From a virus: a DNA stretch of 64,000 bases. The notes under the pieces are model-generated. The model saw nothing but the letters and a program-made list of their open reading frames with translations. It was not told the DNA's origin and searched no databases. Location: IMG/VR virus record IMGVR_UViG_3300030339_001052, positions 1 to 64,000 of that record. One strand, given 5' to 3'. Shown here one piece after another: positions 1 to 5,754 of this stretch. The translations under genes were made by a program, and so were the position numbers. Every line of letters starts with the position of its first letter. Position 1 is the first letter of the stretch.

Positions 1-39
1 TACAACGATATTTGGAAAGGAATTTTAAGTGAGACTTTG

Positions 40-87
40 AAAGTCGAACAAATTACAATCCAAATGTAGTTTGTTCGACTTTTTTAT
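40..87 (+). terminator. Intrinsic terminator upstream of tRNA array
   Basis: A 13-bp perfect inverted repeat (AAAGTCGAACAAA at 40-52, TTTGTTCGACTTT at 70-82) is followed by a T-rich tract. It probably ends a gene lying mostly before the window; frames open from base 1 stop at about 28 or 32, so only a handful of C-terminal codons would be inside. Confidence 0.75.
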
Positions 88-99
88 TTTAAAATACTT

Positions 100-174
100 G
101 CCGAAGTAGTTCAGTGATAGAACAAATGATTTGTAATCATTAGGTCGTGAGTTTGACCCTCACCTTTGGCTCCA
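100..174 (+). tRNA. tRNA-Thr (TGT)
   Basis: Acceptor GCCGAAG pairs with CTTTGGC, D stem GTTC/GAAC, anticodon arm AATGA-TTTGTAA-TCATT with anticodon TGT, T arm GTGAG/CTCAC. Discriminator T followed by an encoded CCA. Confidence 0.93.
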
Positions 175-207
175 AAAAAAGATCTTTGACATATTGTACA
201 AAAAAAT

Positions 208-279
208 GCTCAATTCGACTATCGGTTAGGTCGTCAGGTTTTCATCCTGGAAAGAGGGGTCCAACTCCCCTATTGAGTA
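208..279 (+). tRNA. tRNA-Glu (TTC)
   Basis: Acceptor GCTCAAT/ATTGAGT, anticodon arm TCAGG-TTTTCAT-CCTGG giving TTC, T arm AGGGG-TCCAACT-CCCCT. The 3' CCA is not encoded. Confidence 0.88.
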
Positions 280-285
280 CTAAAT

Positions 286-361
286 GGTCCATTAGAGGAG
301 TCTGGCCGTCCCCGTTTCCCTGTCACGGAAAAAATCACGGATTCGAATTCCGTATGGACCG
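286..361 (+). tRNA. tRNA-Asp (GTC)
   Basis: Acceptor GGTCCAT/ATGGACC, anticodon arm TTTCC-CTGTCAC-GGAAA with GTC, T arm with TTCGAAT loop and CACGG/CCGTA stem. Discriminator G, as usual for Asp. The D arm is less regular than in neighbours. Confidence 0.88.
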
Positions 362-367
362 CATATT

Positions 368-410
368 GGGAAGTATATCAATTGGTTAGATTGCTTCATT
401 TTATATCGAT
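368..410 (+). pseudogene. tRNA fossil, 5' half only
   Basis: GGGAAGT followed by a tRNA-like D-arm segment (TCAATTGGTTAGA) starts 7 nt after tRNA-Asp, but no anticodon stem, T stem or matching 3' acceptor strand follows. A lone TTCGAA occurs near 434. It looks like the 5' part of a tRNA gene whose 3' half was lost, directly before an endonuclease gene. The identity cannot be read. Confidence 0.4.
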
Positions 411-464
411 TATTATTTTTATAAAGTTTTTAAGTTCGAAACGCACTTTTTTGACAATTCACAC

Positions 465-478
465 TATTTATATTAAAA
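465..478 (+). promoter_or_regulatory. Candidate phage late promoter (TATTTATA)
   Basis: TATTTATATTAAAA lies 12 nt before the ATG of the endonuclease gene at 485. The same octamer precedes most virion operons in this window. It is the reverse complement of the T4 late promoter; the late-promoter role is inferred from recurrence. Confidence 0.55.
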
Positions 479-484
479 AATAGT

Positions 485-1375
485 ATGAACGAAGATGAAG
501 AGTTAATTGATTTAATAAAAAAATCGAAATCAAAAAACGAAATATCCCTTAAATTTTATGGATATTCAAATAAAAAAACTTATAAAAAGATAGATGAGTT
601 TATATCTAAAAATGGAATTAATGATGAACATTTAAATAAAAAAATTAAATATTGTCCTAATTGTGGTAATATAGTAACAAAGAAAGGAAATACATTTTGT
701 AATAGGAGTTGTTCTGCTTCTTATACTAATAAGGGTAAAATTAAAACAACTGAAGAAAAAATAAATATTTCAAATGGATTATTACTATATCATTTTAATA
801 ATTATGATAATAAAAAATATACCATTGTAGATTCAGATAATAAAAATAATAATAGCAAAATAGTAGTTAAAAGATTAACAAAATTTTGCGAATATTGTAA
901 TACTGAGTTTACACCTAAAAAAGGAAAACAAAAATTTTGCTCACCGTCTTGCGGAACAAAAAATAAACATACTTCAGATGAAACTAAAGAAAAATTAAGA
1001 AATATAATGAATAAAAAGGTTAAAAATGGTACCCATCAAGGGTGGAAATCAAGATCTAAATTAGATAGATCTTATCCTGAGAAATATTTTGAGGGTTATT
1101 TTAATAATGAAAATATTATAGGATGGGAACCAGAGCTACCTGTTGGTAAATATTTTATTGATTTTGGATTTATTGAAAGAAAGATAGCTTTAGAAATTGA
1201 TGGTAAACAACATGAATACAGTGAAAGAAAAATTAAAGATAAAGAAAAAGACACATTCTTAACGGAAAATGGCTGGGCGGTTTTTAGAATTAAATGGTAT
1301 AACCCAATTAATAAGAAAAATAAACAACTACTTTATGAACAAATTGAAATCTTTAAAAAATTAATGAATAAATAA
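485..1375 (+). CDS. Free-standing homing endonuclease, Vsr/EDxHD-like
   Basis: 296 aa, no close functional name beyond the nuclease class. Residues 1-90 form a DNA-binding module shared with the genes at 2422 and 4240: a helical start, then a zinc finger (CPNC at 57-60, FCNRSCSASY at 71-80). A second CxxC...CxxxC finger follows at 135-156. The C-terminal 100 residues match the Vsr-like PD-(D/E)XK fold: E199, IDF with D226, EIDGKQH (237-243), a K/D-rich helix (KDKEKD), then GWAVFRIKW. This arrangement is that of EDxHD homing endonucleases, which cut DNA so that the gene copies itself into cut sites. The target is probably in the tRNA array. It has its own TATTTATA promoter and is followed after 1 nt by tRNA-Pro. 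Nuclease type fairly sure, target unknown. Confidence 0.8.
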   Translation: MNEDEELIDLIKKSKSKNEISLKFYGYSNKKTYKKIDEFISKNGINDEHLNKKIKYCPNCGNIVTKKGNTFCNRSCSASYTNKGKIKTTEEKINISNGLLLYHFNNYDNKKYTIVDSDNKNNNSKIVVKRLTKFCEYCNTEFTPKKGKQKFCSPSCGTKNKHTSDETKEKLRNIMNKKVKNGTHQGWKSRSKLDRSYPEKYFEGYFNNENIIGWEPELPVGKYFIDFGFIERKIALEIDGKQHEYSERKIKDKEKDTFLTENGWAVFRIKWYNPINKKNKQLLYEQIEIFKKLMNK

Positions 1376-1376
1376 A

Positions 1377-1450
1377 CGAGATGCGATCCATTGGTGCGGT
1401 TACCTCACTTGGAATGAGGGTTATTGGGTGTTCAATTCGCCTCATCTCGA
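1377..1450 (+). tRNA. tRNA-Pro (TGG)
   Basis: Acceptor CGAGATG/CATCTCG, anticodon arm CCTCA-CTTGGAA-TGAGG with TGG, T arm GGGTG-TTCAATT-CGCCT. Begins one base after the stop codon of the endonuclease gene. CCA not encoded in full. Confidence 0.92.
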
Positions 1451-1465
1451 CAAATTAAAATATAT

Positions 1466-1547
1466 TGCGGGGGAATGAAACAGACATATAAATCATGATA
1501 GTCTCATAAGCTATTTATAATAGGCGCGACTCCTATACCCGCAACCA
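1466..1547 (+). tRNA. tRNA with CAT anticodon (Met, fMet or Ile2)
   Basis: Acceptor TGCGGGG/ACCCGCA (six pairs and one G-A mismatch), D stem ATGA/TCAT around an unusually long 14-nt loop without the usual GG, anticodon arm ATAGT-CTCATAA-GCTAT, T arm ATAGG-CGCGACT-CCTAT, encoded A-CCA. One of three CAT tRNAs, so it may be an Ile (AUA) isoacceptor needing lysidine. Confidence 0.8.
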
Positions 1548-1552
1548 ATAAT

Positions 1553-1624
1553 GTTTCCTTAGTTCAATGGATAGAACAAAAAACTTCTAATTTTTAGATA
1601 TTGGTTCGATTCCAATAGGAAATA
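1553..1624 (+). tRNA. tRNA-Arg (TCT)
   Basis: Acceptor GTTTCCT/AGGAAAT, D stem GTTC/GAAC, anticodon arm AAAAA-CTTCTAA-TTTTT with TCT, T loop TTCGATT. Decodes AGA/AGG, the Arg codons favoured in this AT-rich genome. Confidence 0.92.
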
Positions 1625-1631
1625 CTTAAAT

Positions 1632-1702
1632 CTCTCATAAGTCATGCGGTATGGCGATGCTCTGCAAAAGCATGTAGGTTTGTTCAACTCAAACATGGGA
1701 GT
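1632..1702 (+). tRNA. tRNA-Cys (GCA)
   Basis: Acceptor CTCTCAT/ATGGGAG, anticodon arm ATGCT-CTGCAAA-AGCAT with GCA, T arm with TTCAACT loop. Discriminator T (U73), as expected for Cys. Confidence 0.9.
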
Positions 1703-1712
1703 CAAATAATAT

Positions 1713-1797
1713 TCCCCTATGGTAGAATTGGCTAAATACGCCAGACTTTGATTCTGGTATCCTAACGGATGTGTACGTTCGAGTCGTGCTGGGGGAA
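1713..1797 (+). tRNA. tRNA with TTG (Gln) anticodon on a class II body
   Basis: Acceptor TCCCCTA/TGGGGGA, anticodon arm CCAGA-CTTTGAT-TCTGG, T arm GTACG-TTCGAGT-CGTGC, discriminator A. The variable region is long (about 14 nt) and can form an ATCC/GGAT stem, as in Leu, Ser or Tyr tRNAs. The D region resembles the two tRNA-Leu genes at 3997 and 4086. Anticodon says Gln, body says Leu; see findings. Confidence 0.85.
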
Positions 1798-1804
1798 CAA
1801 AAAT

Positions 1805-1891
1805 GGAAAGTTGGGTGAGAGGATTATACCACCTGTTTGCTAAACAGACGATCAGTTAAATGGTCCACAGATTCGAATTCTGTACTTTCCG
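1805..1891 (+). tRNA. tRNA-Ser (GCT)
   Basis: Acceptor GGAAAGT/ACTTTCC, anticodon loop TTGCTAA with GCT on a CTGT/ACAG stem, long variable arm typical of Ser, T arm ACAGA-TTCGAAT-TCTGT, discriminator G. Confidence 0.93.
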
Positions 1892-1904
1892 CAAAAAATA
1901 ATAT

Positions 1905-1976
1905 GGGGCTTTCATATATCGACTATTATGACTGGTTTGCATCCAGTACAGAGGGTTTCGACTACCCTAAGTTCCA
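1905..1976 (+). tRNA. tRNA-Ala (TGC)
   Basis: Anticodon arm ACTGG-TTTGCAT-CCAGT with TGC, T arm AGGGT-TTCGACT-ACCCT, acceptor GGGGCTT/AAGTTCC with two G-T pairs. The D arm is weak, so the tRNA is degenerate but foldable. Confidence 0.82.
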
Positions 1977-2001
1977 CAAACAAAATAGTTTTATTATATA
2001 A

Positions 2002-2075
2002 TGGGATATAGCTCAACTGGTTAGATCACAAAACTGATAATTTTGAGGCTGGGGATTCAAGTTCCTCTATCCCAA
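2002..2075 (+). tRNA. tRNA-Ile (GAT)
   Basis: Acceptor TGGGATA/TATCCCA perfect, anticodon arm CAAAA-CTGATAA-TTTTG with GAT, T arm GGGGA-TTCAAGT-TCCTC, discriminator A. Confidence 0.92.
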
Positions 2076-2089
2076 CAAAAATTAAACAT

Positions 2090-2161
2090 TGGAGATTAGC
2101 TCAGTGGTAGAGCATCTATTTTACATGTAGAGGGTCCACGGTCCAATTCCGTGATTTCCAA
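2090..2161 (+). tRNA. tRNA-Val (TAC)
   Basis: Acceptor TGGAGAT/ATTTCCA, D stem GCTC/GAGC, anticodon arm TCTAT-TTTACAT-GTAGA with TAC, T arm CACGG-TCCAATT-CCGTG. Confidence 0.92.
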
Positions 2162-2166
2162 CAAAT

Positions 2167-2239
2167 GGTGACGTAGCTCAGTTGATAGAGCGTTCCCTTC
2201 ATGCGGGAAATGTCGGTGGTTTGAGTCCATCCGTCGCTA
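2167..2239 (+). tRNA. tRNA-Met (CAT)
   Basis: Acceptor GGTGACG/CGTCGCT, D stem GCTC/GAGC, anticodon arm TTCCC-TTCATGC-GGGAA with CAT, T arm GGTGG-TTTGAGT-CCATC. The anticodon stem has CCC on its 5' side, not the GGG of bacterial initiators, so an elongator or Ile2 role is likelier than fMet. Confidence 0.88.
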
Positions 2240-2248
2240 CAATAATAA

Positions 2249-2321
2249 TGGGGTGTGACAGACGTGGTGTATGTGATGGTCTGAAAAACCATTTAAAGAG
2301 ATTCGATTTCTCTCACTCCAA
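2249..2321 (+). tRNA. tRNA-Phe (GAA)
   Basis: Acceptor TGGGGTG/CACTCCA, anticodon arm ATGGT-CTGAAAA-ACCAT with GAA, T arm AGAGA-TTCGATT-TCTCT, discriminator A. Confidence 0.9.
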
Positions 2322-2336
2322 CTTTTAAAACTATTT

Positions 2337-2374
2337 TCGAACTTAGTAAATTATTTAAAAATAAATTAGTTCGA
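2337..2374 (+). terminator. Hairpin after the first tRNA block, possible terminator
   Basis: TCGAACT (2337-2343) pairs with AGTTCGA (2368-2374) and the AT-rich interior can extend the stem. Only a short T run follows. It separates the first tRNA block from the endonuclease gene at 2422. Confidence 0.4.
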
Positions 2375-2399
2375 TTTCATACTTTTCCACTTTTTTTCA

Positions 2400-2407
2400 T
2401 ATTTATA
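2400..2407 (+). promoter_or_regulatory. Candidate phage late promoter (TATTTATA)
   Basis: TATTTATA 14 nt before the ATG at 2422, in the same position relative to the start as before the other free-standing endonucleases. Confidence 0.5.
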
Positions 2408-2421
2408 TGTAAAGTATTAAT

Positions 2422-3488
2422 ATGGAAAATAAAAAAGAAACGTATGATATATTAAATTCATTTAAAACAAAAACAGAAGCTTATAAATATTTTGGAATAT
2501 CAACAAACTCTAATGGTATACTCGAACTAAATAAGTTATCCAATTCAGTTGGTTTTGATCTAAATATATATAAACTGAAAAGAAACCCGAAAAGATATTG
2601 TTTAAACTGTAATAAAGAATTAACTAAAGGTCAAAAAAAGTTTTGTTCTACAAGCTGTTCTACAACATACAATAATACTGGTAGAATTTTAGATGAGAAA
2701 ACTAAAAATAATATACGACTTGGAAGAATTAAATATAATAATGAACACAATGTAAAAAAATAAAATTATGTAAAATATGTGGGCAAGAAAAATGCACTAA
2801 CTTAGAAGTTTGTAATCATATGTATAGTTGGTTCGAGAATTTAAGTTGTTTTGGATTTGACATAAAAAAGCTTGGGACTATTAATATTTATCTTGAATAT
2901 TATAGAATCAAAGAATTATTACTAAAAGAATATTTTGATAATGAAATGTCTCCTAAGGATATTTCAATTAAATATAATTATAATAAAACATATGAAAATT
3001 TATTACATATATTAAAGACATTCGGGATTAAGACAAGAAATCCTTCAGAAAGTGCATTAAATTCATGTTTACAAAATACAAATACATCGGTCTATTCAAA
3101 TGATACAAATTATAGTTTTAAACATGGGTGGCATGAAACATGGGATAAAAAATTAATATATTATAGAAGTTCTTATGAACTTGAATATGCATTAGAATTA
3201 GATGAAAAGAAAATTATTTATGAAGTTGAATTTTTTAGAATAAAATATTGGGATAGTGTAAAATTAAAATATAGGGCTGCAATTCCAGATTTTTATATTA
3301 AAAGTGATAATTTAATTGTTGAAATAAAATCTAAAGTAACATTCAATAAACAGAATATAATTGATAAATTTAATGAGTATATTAAAATTGGTTATAATGT
3401 GTGCTTATTATACGAAAAACAATATTATTCATATGATAATATGCTAAATATGAGTGAAAATAAATACTTATTTAAATCTTACATGTAA
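2422..3488 (+). pseudogene. Homing endonuclease split by a frameshift (PD-(D/E)XK type)
   Basis: Two reading frames form one gene. The first part (2422-2763, 113 aa) has the helical start and zinc finger (YCLNC, FCSTSCSTTYNN) shared with 485 and 4240. At the A-run 2754-2760 the frame changes: reading on in the other frame gives KLCKICGQEKCTNLEVCNH, a CxxC...CxxxxxxC motif, joined without stop to the second part (ATG at 2820, 222 aa to 3488). The second part ends in a PD-(D/E)XK nuclease: RSSYELEYAL, then IPDFYI and IVEIKSK. The missing middle coding makes a start at 2820 unlikely to be native. Options are a decaying gene, slippage on the A-run, or a sequencing error in the homopolymer. Confidence 0.72.
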
Positions 3489-3492
3489 AAAT

Positions 3493-3568
3493 GGTCTTGT
3501 AGCTCAGTGAACAGAGCGTCTGAATACGAATCAGAAGGTCGGGAGTCTAATTCTCTCCAGGATCACCA
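3493..3568 (+). tRNA. tRNA-Arg (ACG)
   Basis: Acceptor GGTCTTG/CAGGATC, D stem GCTC/GAGC, anticodon arm TCTGA-ATACGAA-TCAGA with ACG, encoded ACCA. A34 would need deamination to inosine by the host enzyme TadA to read all CGN codons it normally serves. Confidence 0.9.
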
Positions 3569-3614
3569 AAAATGGTTTTTTAAAGTTGTACCATCTCCAA
3601 AAACAACAATGTAA

Positions 3615-3691
3615 GCTCCCTTAGCTCAGTTGGTTAGAGCTGCTGACTCATAATCAGAGGATCGGATGTTCAAATCATTCAGGGAGCACCA
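3615..3691 (+). tRNA. tRNA-Met (CAT), elongator-like
   Basis: Acceptor GCTCCCT/AGGGAGC perfect, D arm GCTCAGTTGGTTAGAGC, anticodon arm with loop CTCATAA on CTGA/TCAG, encoded ACCA. The D arm and loop resemble bacterial elongator tRNA-Met. Confidence 0.92.
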
Positions 3692-3693
3692 AT

Positions 3694-3770
3694 GATCTAA
3701 TGGCTCAAATGGATAGAGCTTCACACTTTTAATGTGAAGGTTCTGGGATCATACCCCAGTTAGGTCACCA
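3694..3770 (+). tRNA. tRNA-Lys (TTT)
   Basis: Acceptor GATCTAA/TTAGGTC, anticodon arm TCACA-CTTTTAA-TGTGA with TTT, T arm CTGGG-ATCATAC-CCCAG, encoded ACCA. Begins 2 nt after the preceding tRNA. Confidence 0.92.
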
Positions 3771-3818
3771 AAAATCGGCAGTAATTCAATTTTACTACCA
3801 ATAATTTGAATAATAAAT

Positions 3819-3891
3819 GCGATAGTAGCTCAGTTGATAGAGCGTTAGATTTCCAATCTGAGGGTCGCGAGTTTGAGCCTCGCCTATCGCT
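3819..3891 (+). tRNA. tRNA-Gly (TCC)
   Basis: Acceptor GCGATAG/CTATCGC perfect, D stem GCTC/GAGC, anticodon arm TTAGA-TTTCCAA-TCTGA with TCC, T arm GCGAG-TTTGAGC-CTCGC. Confidence 0.92.
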
Positions 3892-3913
3892 CTAATAATC
3901 AATATAATACAAT

Positions 3914-3986
3914 GGGGATGTAGCTGGAGGGTCTTATGCACTTGACTGTTAATCAAGAGAAGAGGTTTCGATTACCTCCATCCCCG
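3914..3986 (+). tRNA. tRNA-Asn (GTT)
   Basis: Acceptor GGGGATG/CATCCCC perfect, anticodon arm CTTGA-CTGTTAA-TCAAG with GTT, T arm GAGGT-TTCGATT-ACCTC, discriminator G. Confidence 0.92.
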
Positions 3987-3996
3987 CAAATAAAAT

Positions 3997-4077
3997 GCTC
4001 AAATGGTGGAATGGTAGACACGTATGCCTTAGAAGTATATACCGAAAGGCGTGAGGGTTCGAGTCCCTCTTTGAGTA
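3997..4077 (+). tRNA. tRNA-Leu (TAG)
   Basis: Acceptor GCTCAAA/TTTGAGT, anticodon arm TATGC-CTTAGAA-GTATA with TAG, long variable arm, T arm GAGGG-TTCGAGT-CCCTC, discriminator A. Class II body. Confidence 0.9.
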
Positions 4078-4085
4078 CAAACAAT

Positions 4086-4166
4086 GTTTCAATGGTGGAA
4101 TGGTAGACACTACGGTCTTAAACACCGTTGCTTTGCGGCTTACAGATTCGAGTTCTGTTTGGGGTA
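4086..4166 (+). tRNA. tRNA-Leu (TAA)
   Basis: Anticodon arm ACGGT-CTTAAAC-ACCGT with TAA, long variable arm, T arm ACAGA-TTCGAGT-TCTGT, acceptor GTTTCAA/TTGGGGT with several G-T pairs. The D arm is nearly identical to that of the tRNA-Leu just upstream, so this may be a duplicated pair. Confidence 0.88.
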
Positions 4167-4218
4167 CAAAAAAATTAAAATAATAAAGTTCAAAACCTGT
4201 TTTTTCCGTTTTTCCATG

Positions 4219-4226
4219 TATTTATA
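4219..4226 (+). promoter_or_regulatory. Candidate phage late promoter (TATTTATA)
   Basis: GTATTTATATTAAAA 13 nt before the ATG at 4240. It is the fullest form of the recurrent motif. Confidence 0.55.
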
Positions 4227-4239
4227 TTAAAATATAATA

Positions 4240-5019
4240 ATGGAAAACAATGAACTACTGAAAATTTTTGACGAATCAAAAAATGTAACTGATTTACTTA
4301 AAAAATTAAATTTATCTGATAATACTATTAATAGAAATAAAATTAAAAATATTTCGATTGAGATAAATTTTGATTTAGACTTATATAGAATAAGAAAATT
4401 AAAATATTGTTTAAATTGTGGAAAAATATTAATAGGAGATCGACATAAATTTTGTTCTAATAGTTGTTCTGCAACATATAATAATACTGGACGAAAAGTA
4501 AGTAATGCCACGAGAGATAAAATAAGAAAAACATTAGCAATTGTTAGGCCTAAAAAACCTAAAGTTAAAAAGGAAAAACTAACTAAGGAAGTTAATTTAA
4601 CTAATTCTTGTCCAATATGCGGTATTAAAATAACAAATGATAAAATATGTTGTTCAAATAAATGTTCTAATATAAAGAAACATAAAGAGAATTATATTTA
4701 TTTTTTAGAACACCCAAGTGAATATAACAACGGAGGATATACACCAAAACAATATAAAGATTTCTTCTTATTAGAGCAAAATAATAAATGTGCTATTTGT
4801 GGAATGAACGACGAATGGAATGAAAAAAAATTAATATTTGTTTTAGATCATATAGATGGGGATGCTTCAAATAATATAAGAAAAAATTATAGAATGATAT
4901 GTCCGAATTGCGACTCCCAAACAAGTACATTTAAAAACAAAAATAAAAACTCAACCAGACGAAATTATTGGAAAGAAAAAATAATAAGAGATTTACAAAA
5001 TAAAATGGAGGTGGTCTGA
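4240..5019 (+). CDS. HNH homing endonuclease
   Basis: 259 aa. The N-terminal 95 residues are the same zinc-finger module as in the genes at 485 and 2422 (YCLNC 57-60 region, FCSNSCSATYNNTGR 71-85). A second Cys cluster (CPIC 124-127, CCSNKC 137-142) follows. The C-terminal HNH domain is clear: CAIC at 184-187, LDHIDGD at 202-208 with the catalytic H204, NN at 211-212, and CPNC at 221-224. HNH enzymes of this type make single- or double-strand cuts for homing. The last 13 nt of the gene overlap the 5' acceptor strand of tRNA-Ser at 5007, so the gene sits flush against its neighbour on both sides. It is driven by its own TATTTATA motif. Confidence 0.88.
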   Translation: MENNELLKIFDESKNVTDLLKKLNLSDNTINRNKIKNISIEINFDLDLYRIRKLKYCLNCGKILIGDRHKFCSNSCSATYNNTGRKVSNATRDKIRKTLAIVRPKKPKVKKEKLTKEVNLTNSCPICGIKITNDKICCSNKCSNIKKHKENYIYFLEHPSEYNNGGYTPKQYKDFFLLEQNNKCAICGMNDEWNEKKLIFVLDHIDGDASNNIRKNYRMICPNCDSQTSTFKNKNKNSTRRNYWKEKIIRDLQNKMEVV

Positions 5020-5093
5020 ATGGACGAAGGGCTAATCTTGAAAATTAGTAGTACGTTAATACCGTATTGGGGGTTCAATTCCTCTCGCCTCCG
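5007..5093 (+). tRNA. tRNA-Ser (TGA)
   Basis: Acceptor GGAGGTG/CGCCTCC, anticodon arm CTAAT-CTTGAAA-ATTAG with TGA, long variable arm, T arm with TTCAATT loop, discriminator G. Its first 13 nt are also the last codons of the HNH gene. Confidence 0.92.
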
Positions 5094-5098
5094 CAAAT

Positions 5099-5155
5099 AG
5101 ACAAGTGTATAACGTTTGGAAAACGTAGCAGATTTGAAAAATCATGGCTTGTCTT
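5099..5155 (+). ncRNA. Compact tRNA-like RNA lacking a D arm
   Basis: A perfect 7-bp closing stem (AGACAAG 5099-5105, CTTGTCT 5148-5154) encloses an anticodon-like hairpin (ACGT-TTGGAAA-ACGT, GGA at the anticodon place, which would be Ser) and a second hairpin (GATT/AATC at 5131-5143). There is no D arm, only 6 nt, and the second hairpin is 4 nt away from the closing stem rather than stacked on it. A T run follows, so a terminator function is also possible. Confidence 0.45.
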
Positions 5156-5237
5156 TTTAATATTAATCAATTAAATAAATAGCAATTAAATGAAAAAACT
5201 ATTCGATGCTCATTAGGTAAATTAAAACCTAATTAAA

Positions 5238-5429
5238 ATGAGTAAAAACAAAGAAATTTTAGAAACAACTGATAAACCGTCGGTTTATCGAAAAGCTTTT
5301 ATAAAGCTTTATAGTGCTTGTCCAATGTGTTCTCCAAATCGAGGATGTAATAAGCAAAGAAAATATAATCATGATTGTGAAAATTGGAAATCAAATAGAA
5401 AATCCCAATGGAAAGGATCTGAATTATGA
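5238..5429 (+). CDS. Small Cys-rich protein, unknown function
   Basis: 63 aa, basic, with a CPMC...GC...DC pattern (ACPMCSPNRGCNKQ, then HDCENW) that could bind one zinc. No recognised family. Its last four bases (ATGA) are the start of the next gene, which implies translational coupling. ATG is preceded by an A-rich leader without Shine-Dalgarno sequence, as is usual in this genome. Confidence 0.6.
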   Translation: MSKNKEILETTDKPSVYRKAFIKLYSACPMCSPNRGCNKQRKYNHDCENWKSNRKSQWKGSEL

Positions 5430-5644
5430 GCACTAACAATTTTAACAGAAAACGTGGTTATACAATTACAGATAACCACGCTTATCGTGTTTTGGTAGTA
5501 TTAGATGATGACCCTTATTGGGACGAAGGTTTGAATTACTATAAATCAAAAGGTAAAAGAGGTAATAAGAAACAAATCTTTAATTATCAACGTAGAATGT
5601 ATAGAACGTGGAAACACAATAGGAATACTCAATATAAAAGTTGA
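5426..5644 (+). CDS. Small basic protein, unknown function
   Basis: 72 aa, rich in Arg, Lys, Tyr and Asn, with a central acidic patch (LDDDPYWDEG). No recognised domain. It overlaps the preceding Cys-rich gene by 4 nt and probably forms a two-gene unit with it inside the tRNA array. Confidence 0.58.
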   Translation: MSTNNFNRKRGYTITDNHAYRVLVVLDDDPYWDEGLNYYKSKGKRGNKKQIFNYQRRMYRTWKHNRNTQYKS

Positions 5645-5650
5645 GTTTAA

Positions 5651-5690
5651 TACAAGTGAGTGGCCGAAGACAACAGACTCCAAATTTTTA
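5651..5690 (+). pseudogene. tRNA fossil, possibly tRNA-Trp (CCA) 5' half
   Basis: GTGAGTGGCCGAAGACAACA followed by GACTCCAAA resembles the 5' half of a tRNA ending in an anticodon loop CTCCAAA (CCA, Trp). No complementary 3' anticodon strand or T arm follows; the loop sequence instead forms part of a terminator stem. Trp is the only isotype without an intact gene in the array. Identity is tentative. Confidence 0.35.
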
Positions 5691-5719
5691 AAATTAATTA
5701 TTAAAATTTGGAGTTTTTT
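5677..5719 (+). terminator. Intrinsic terminator
   Basis: ACTCCAAATTTT (5677-5688) pairs with AAAATTTGGAGT (5703-5714) and is followed by TTTTT. It ends the transcript of the small genes at 5238-5644. Confidence 0.8.
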
Positions 5720-5732
5720 CTTTTTAATTATA

Positions 5733-5740
5733 TATTTATA
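5733..5740 (+). promoter_or_regulatory. Candidate phage late promoter (TATTTATA)
   Basis: TATTTATAATAAAA 14 nt before the ATG at 5755, directly behind a terminator, so the endonuclease gene needs its own promoter here. Confidence 0.55.
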
Positions 5741-5754
5741 ATAAAATATATAAT

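Noticed and set aside
147-389. 80-aa plus-strand open frame through the first tRNA genes
   Set aside because: It runs across tRNA-Thr, tRNA-Glu and tRNA-Asp and has no protein-like features; a by-product of the tRNA sequences.
4227-4511. 94-aa minus-strand frame
   Set aside because: Antisense to the strongly supported HNH gene, low-complexity hydrophobic translation typical of reverse AT-rich coding.
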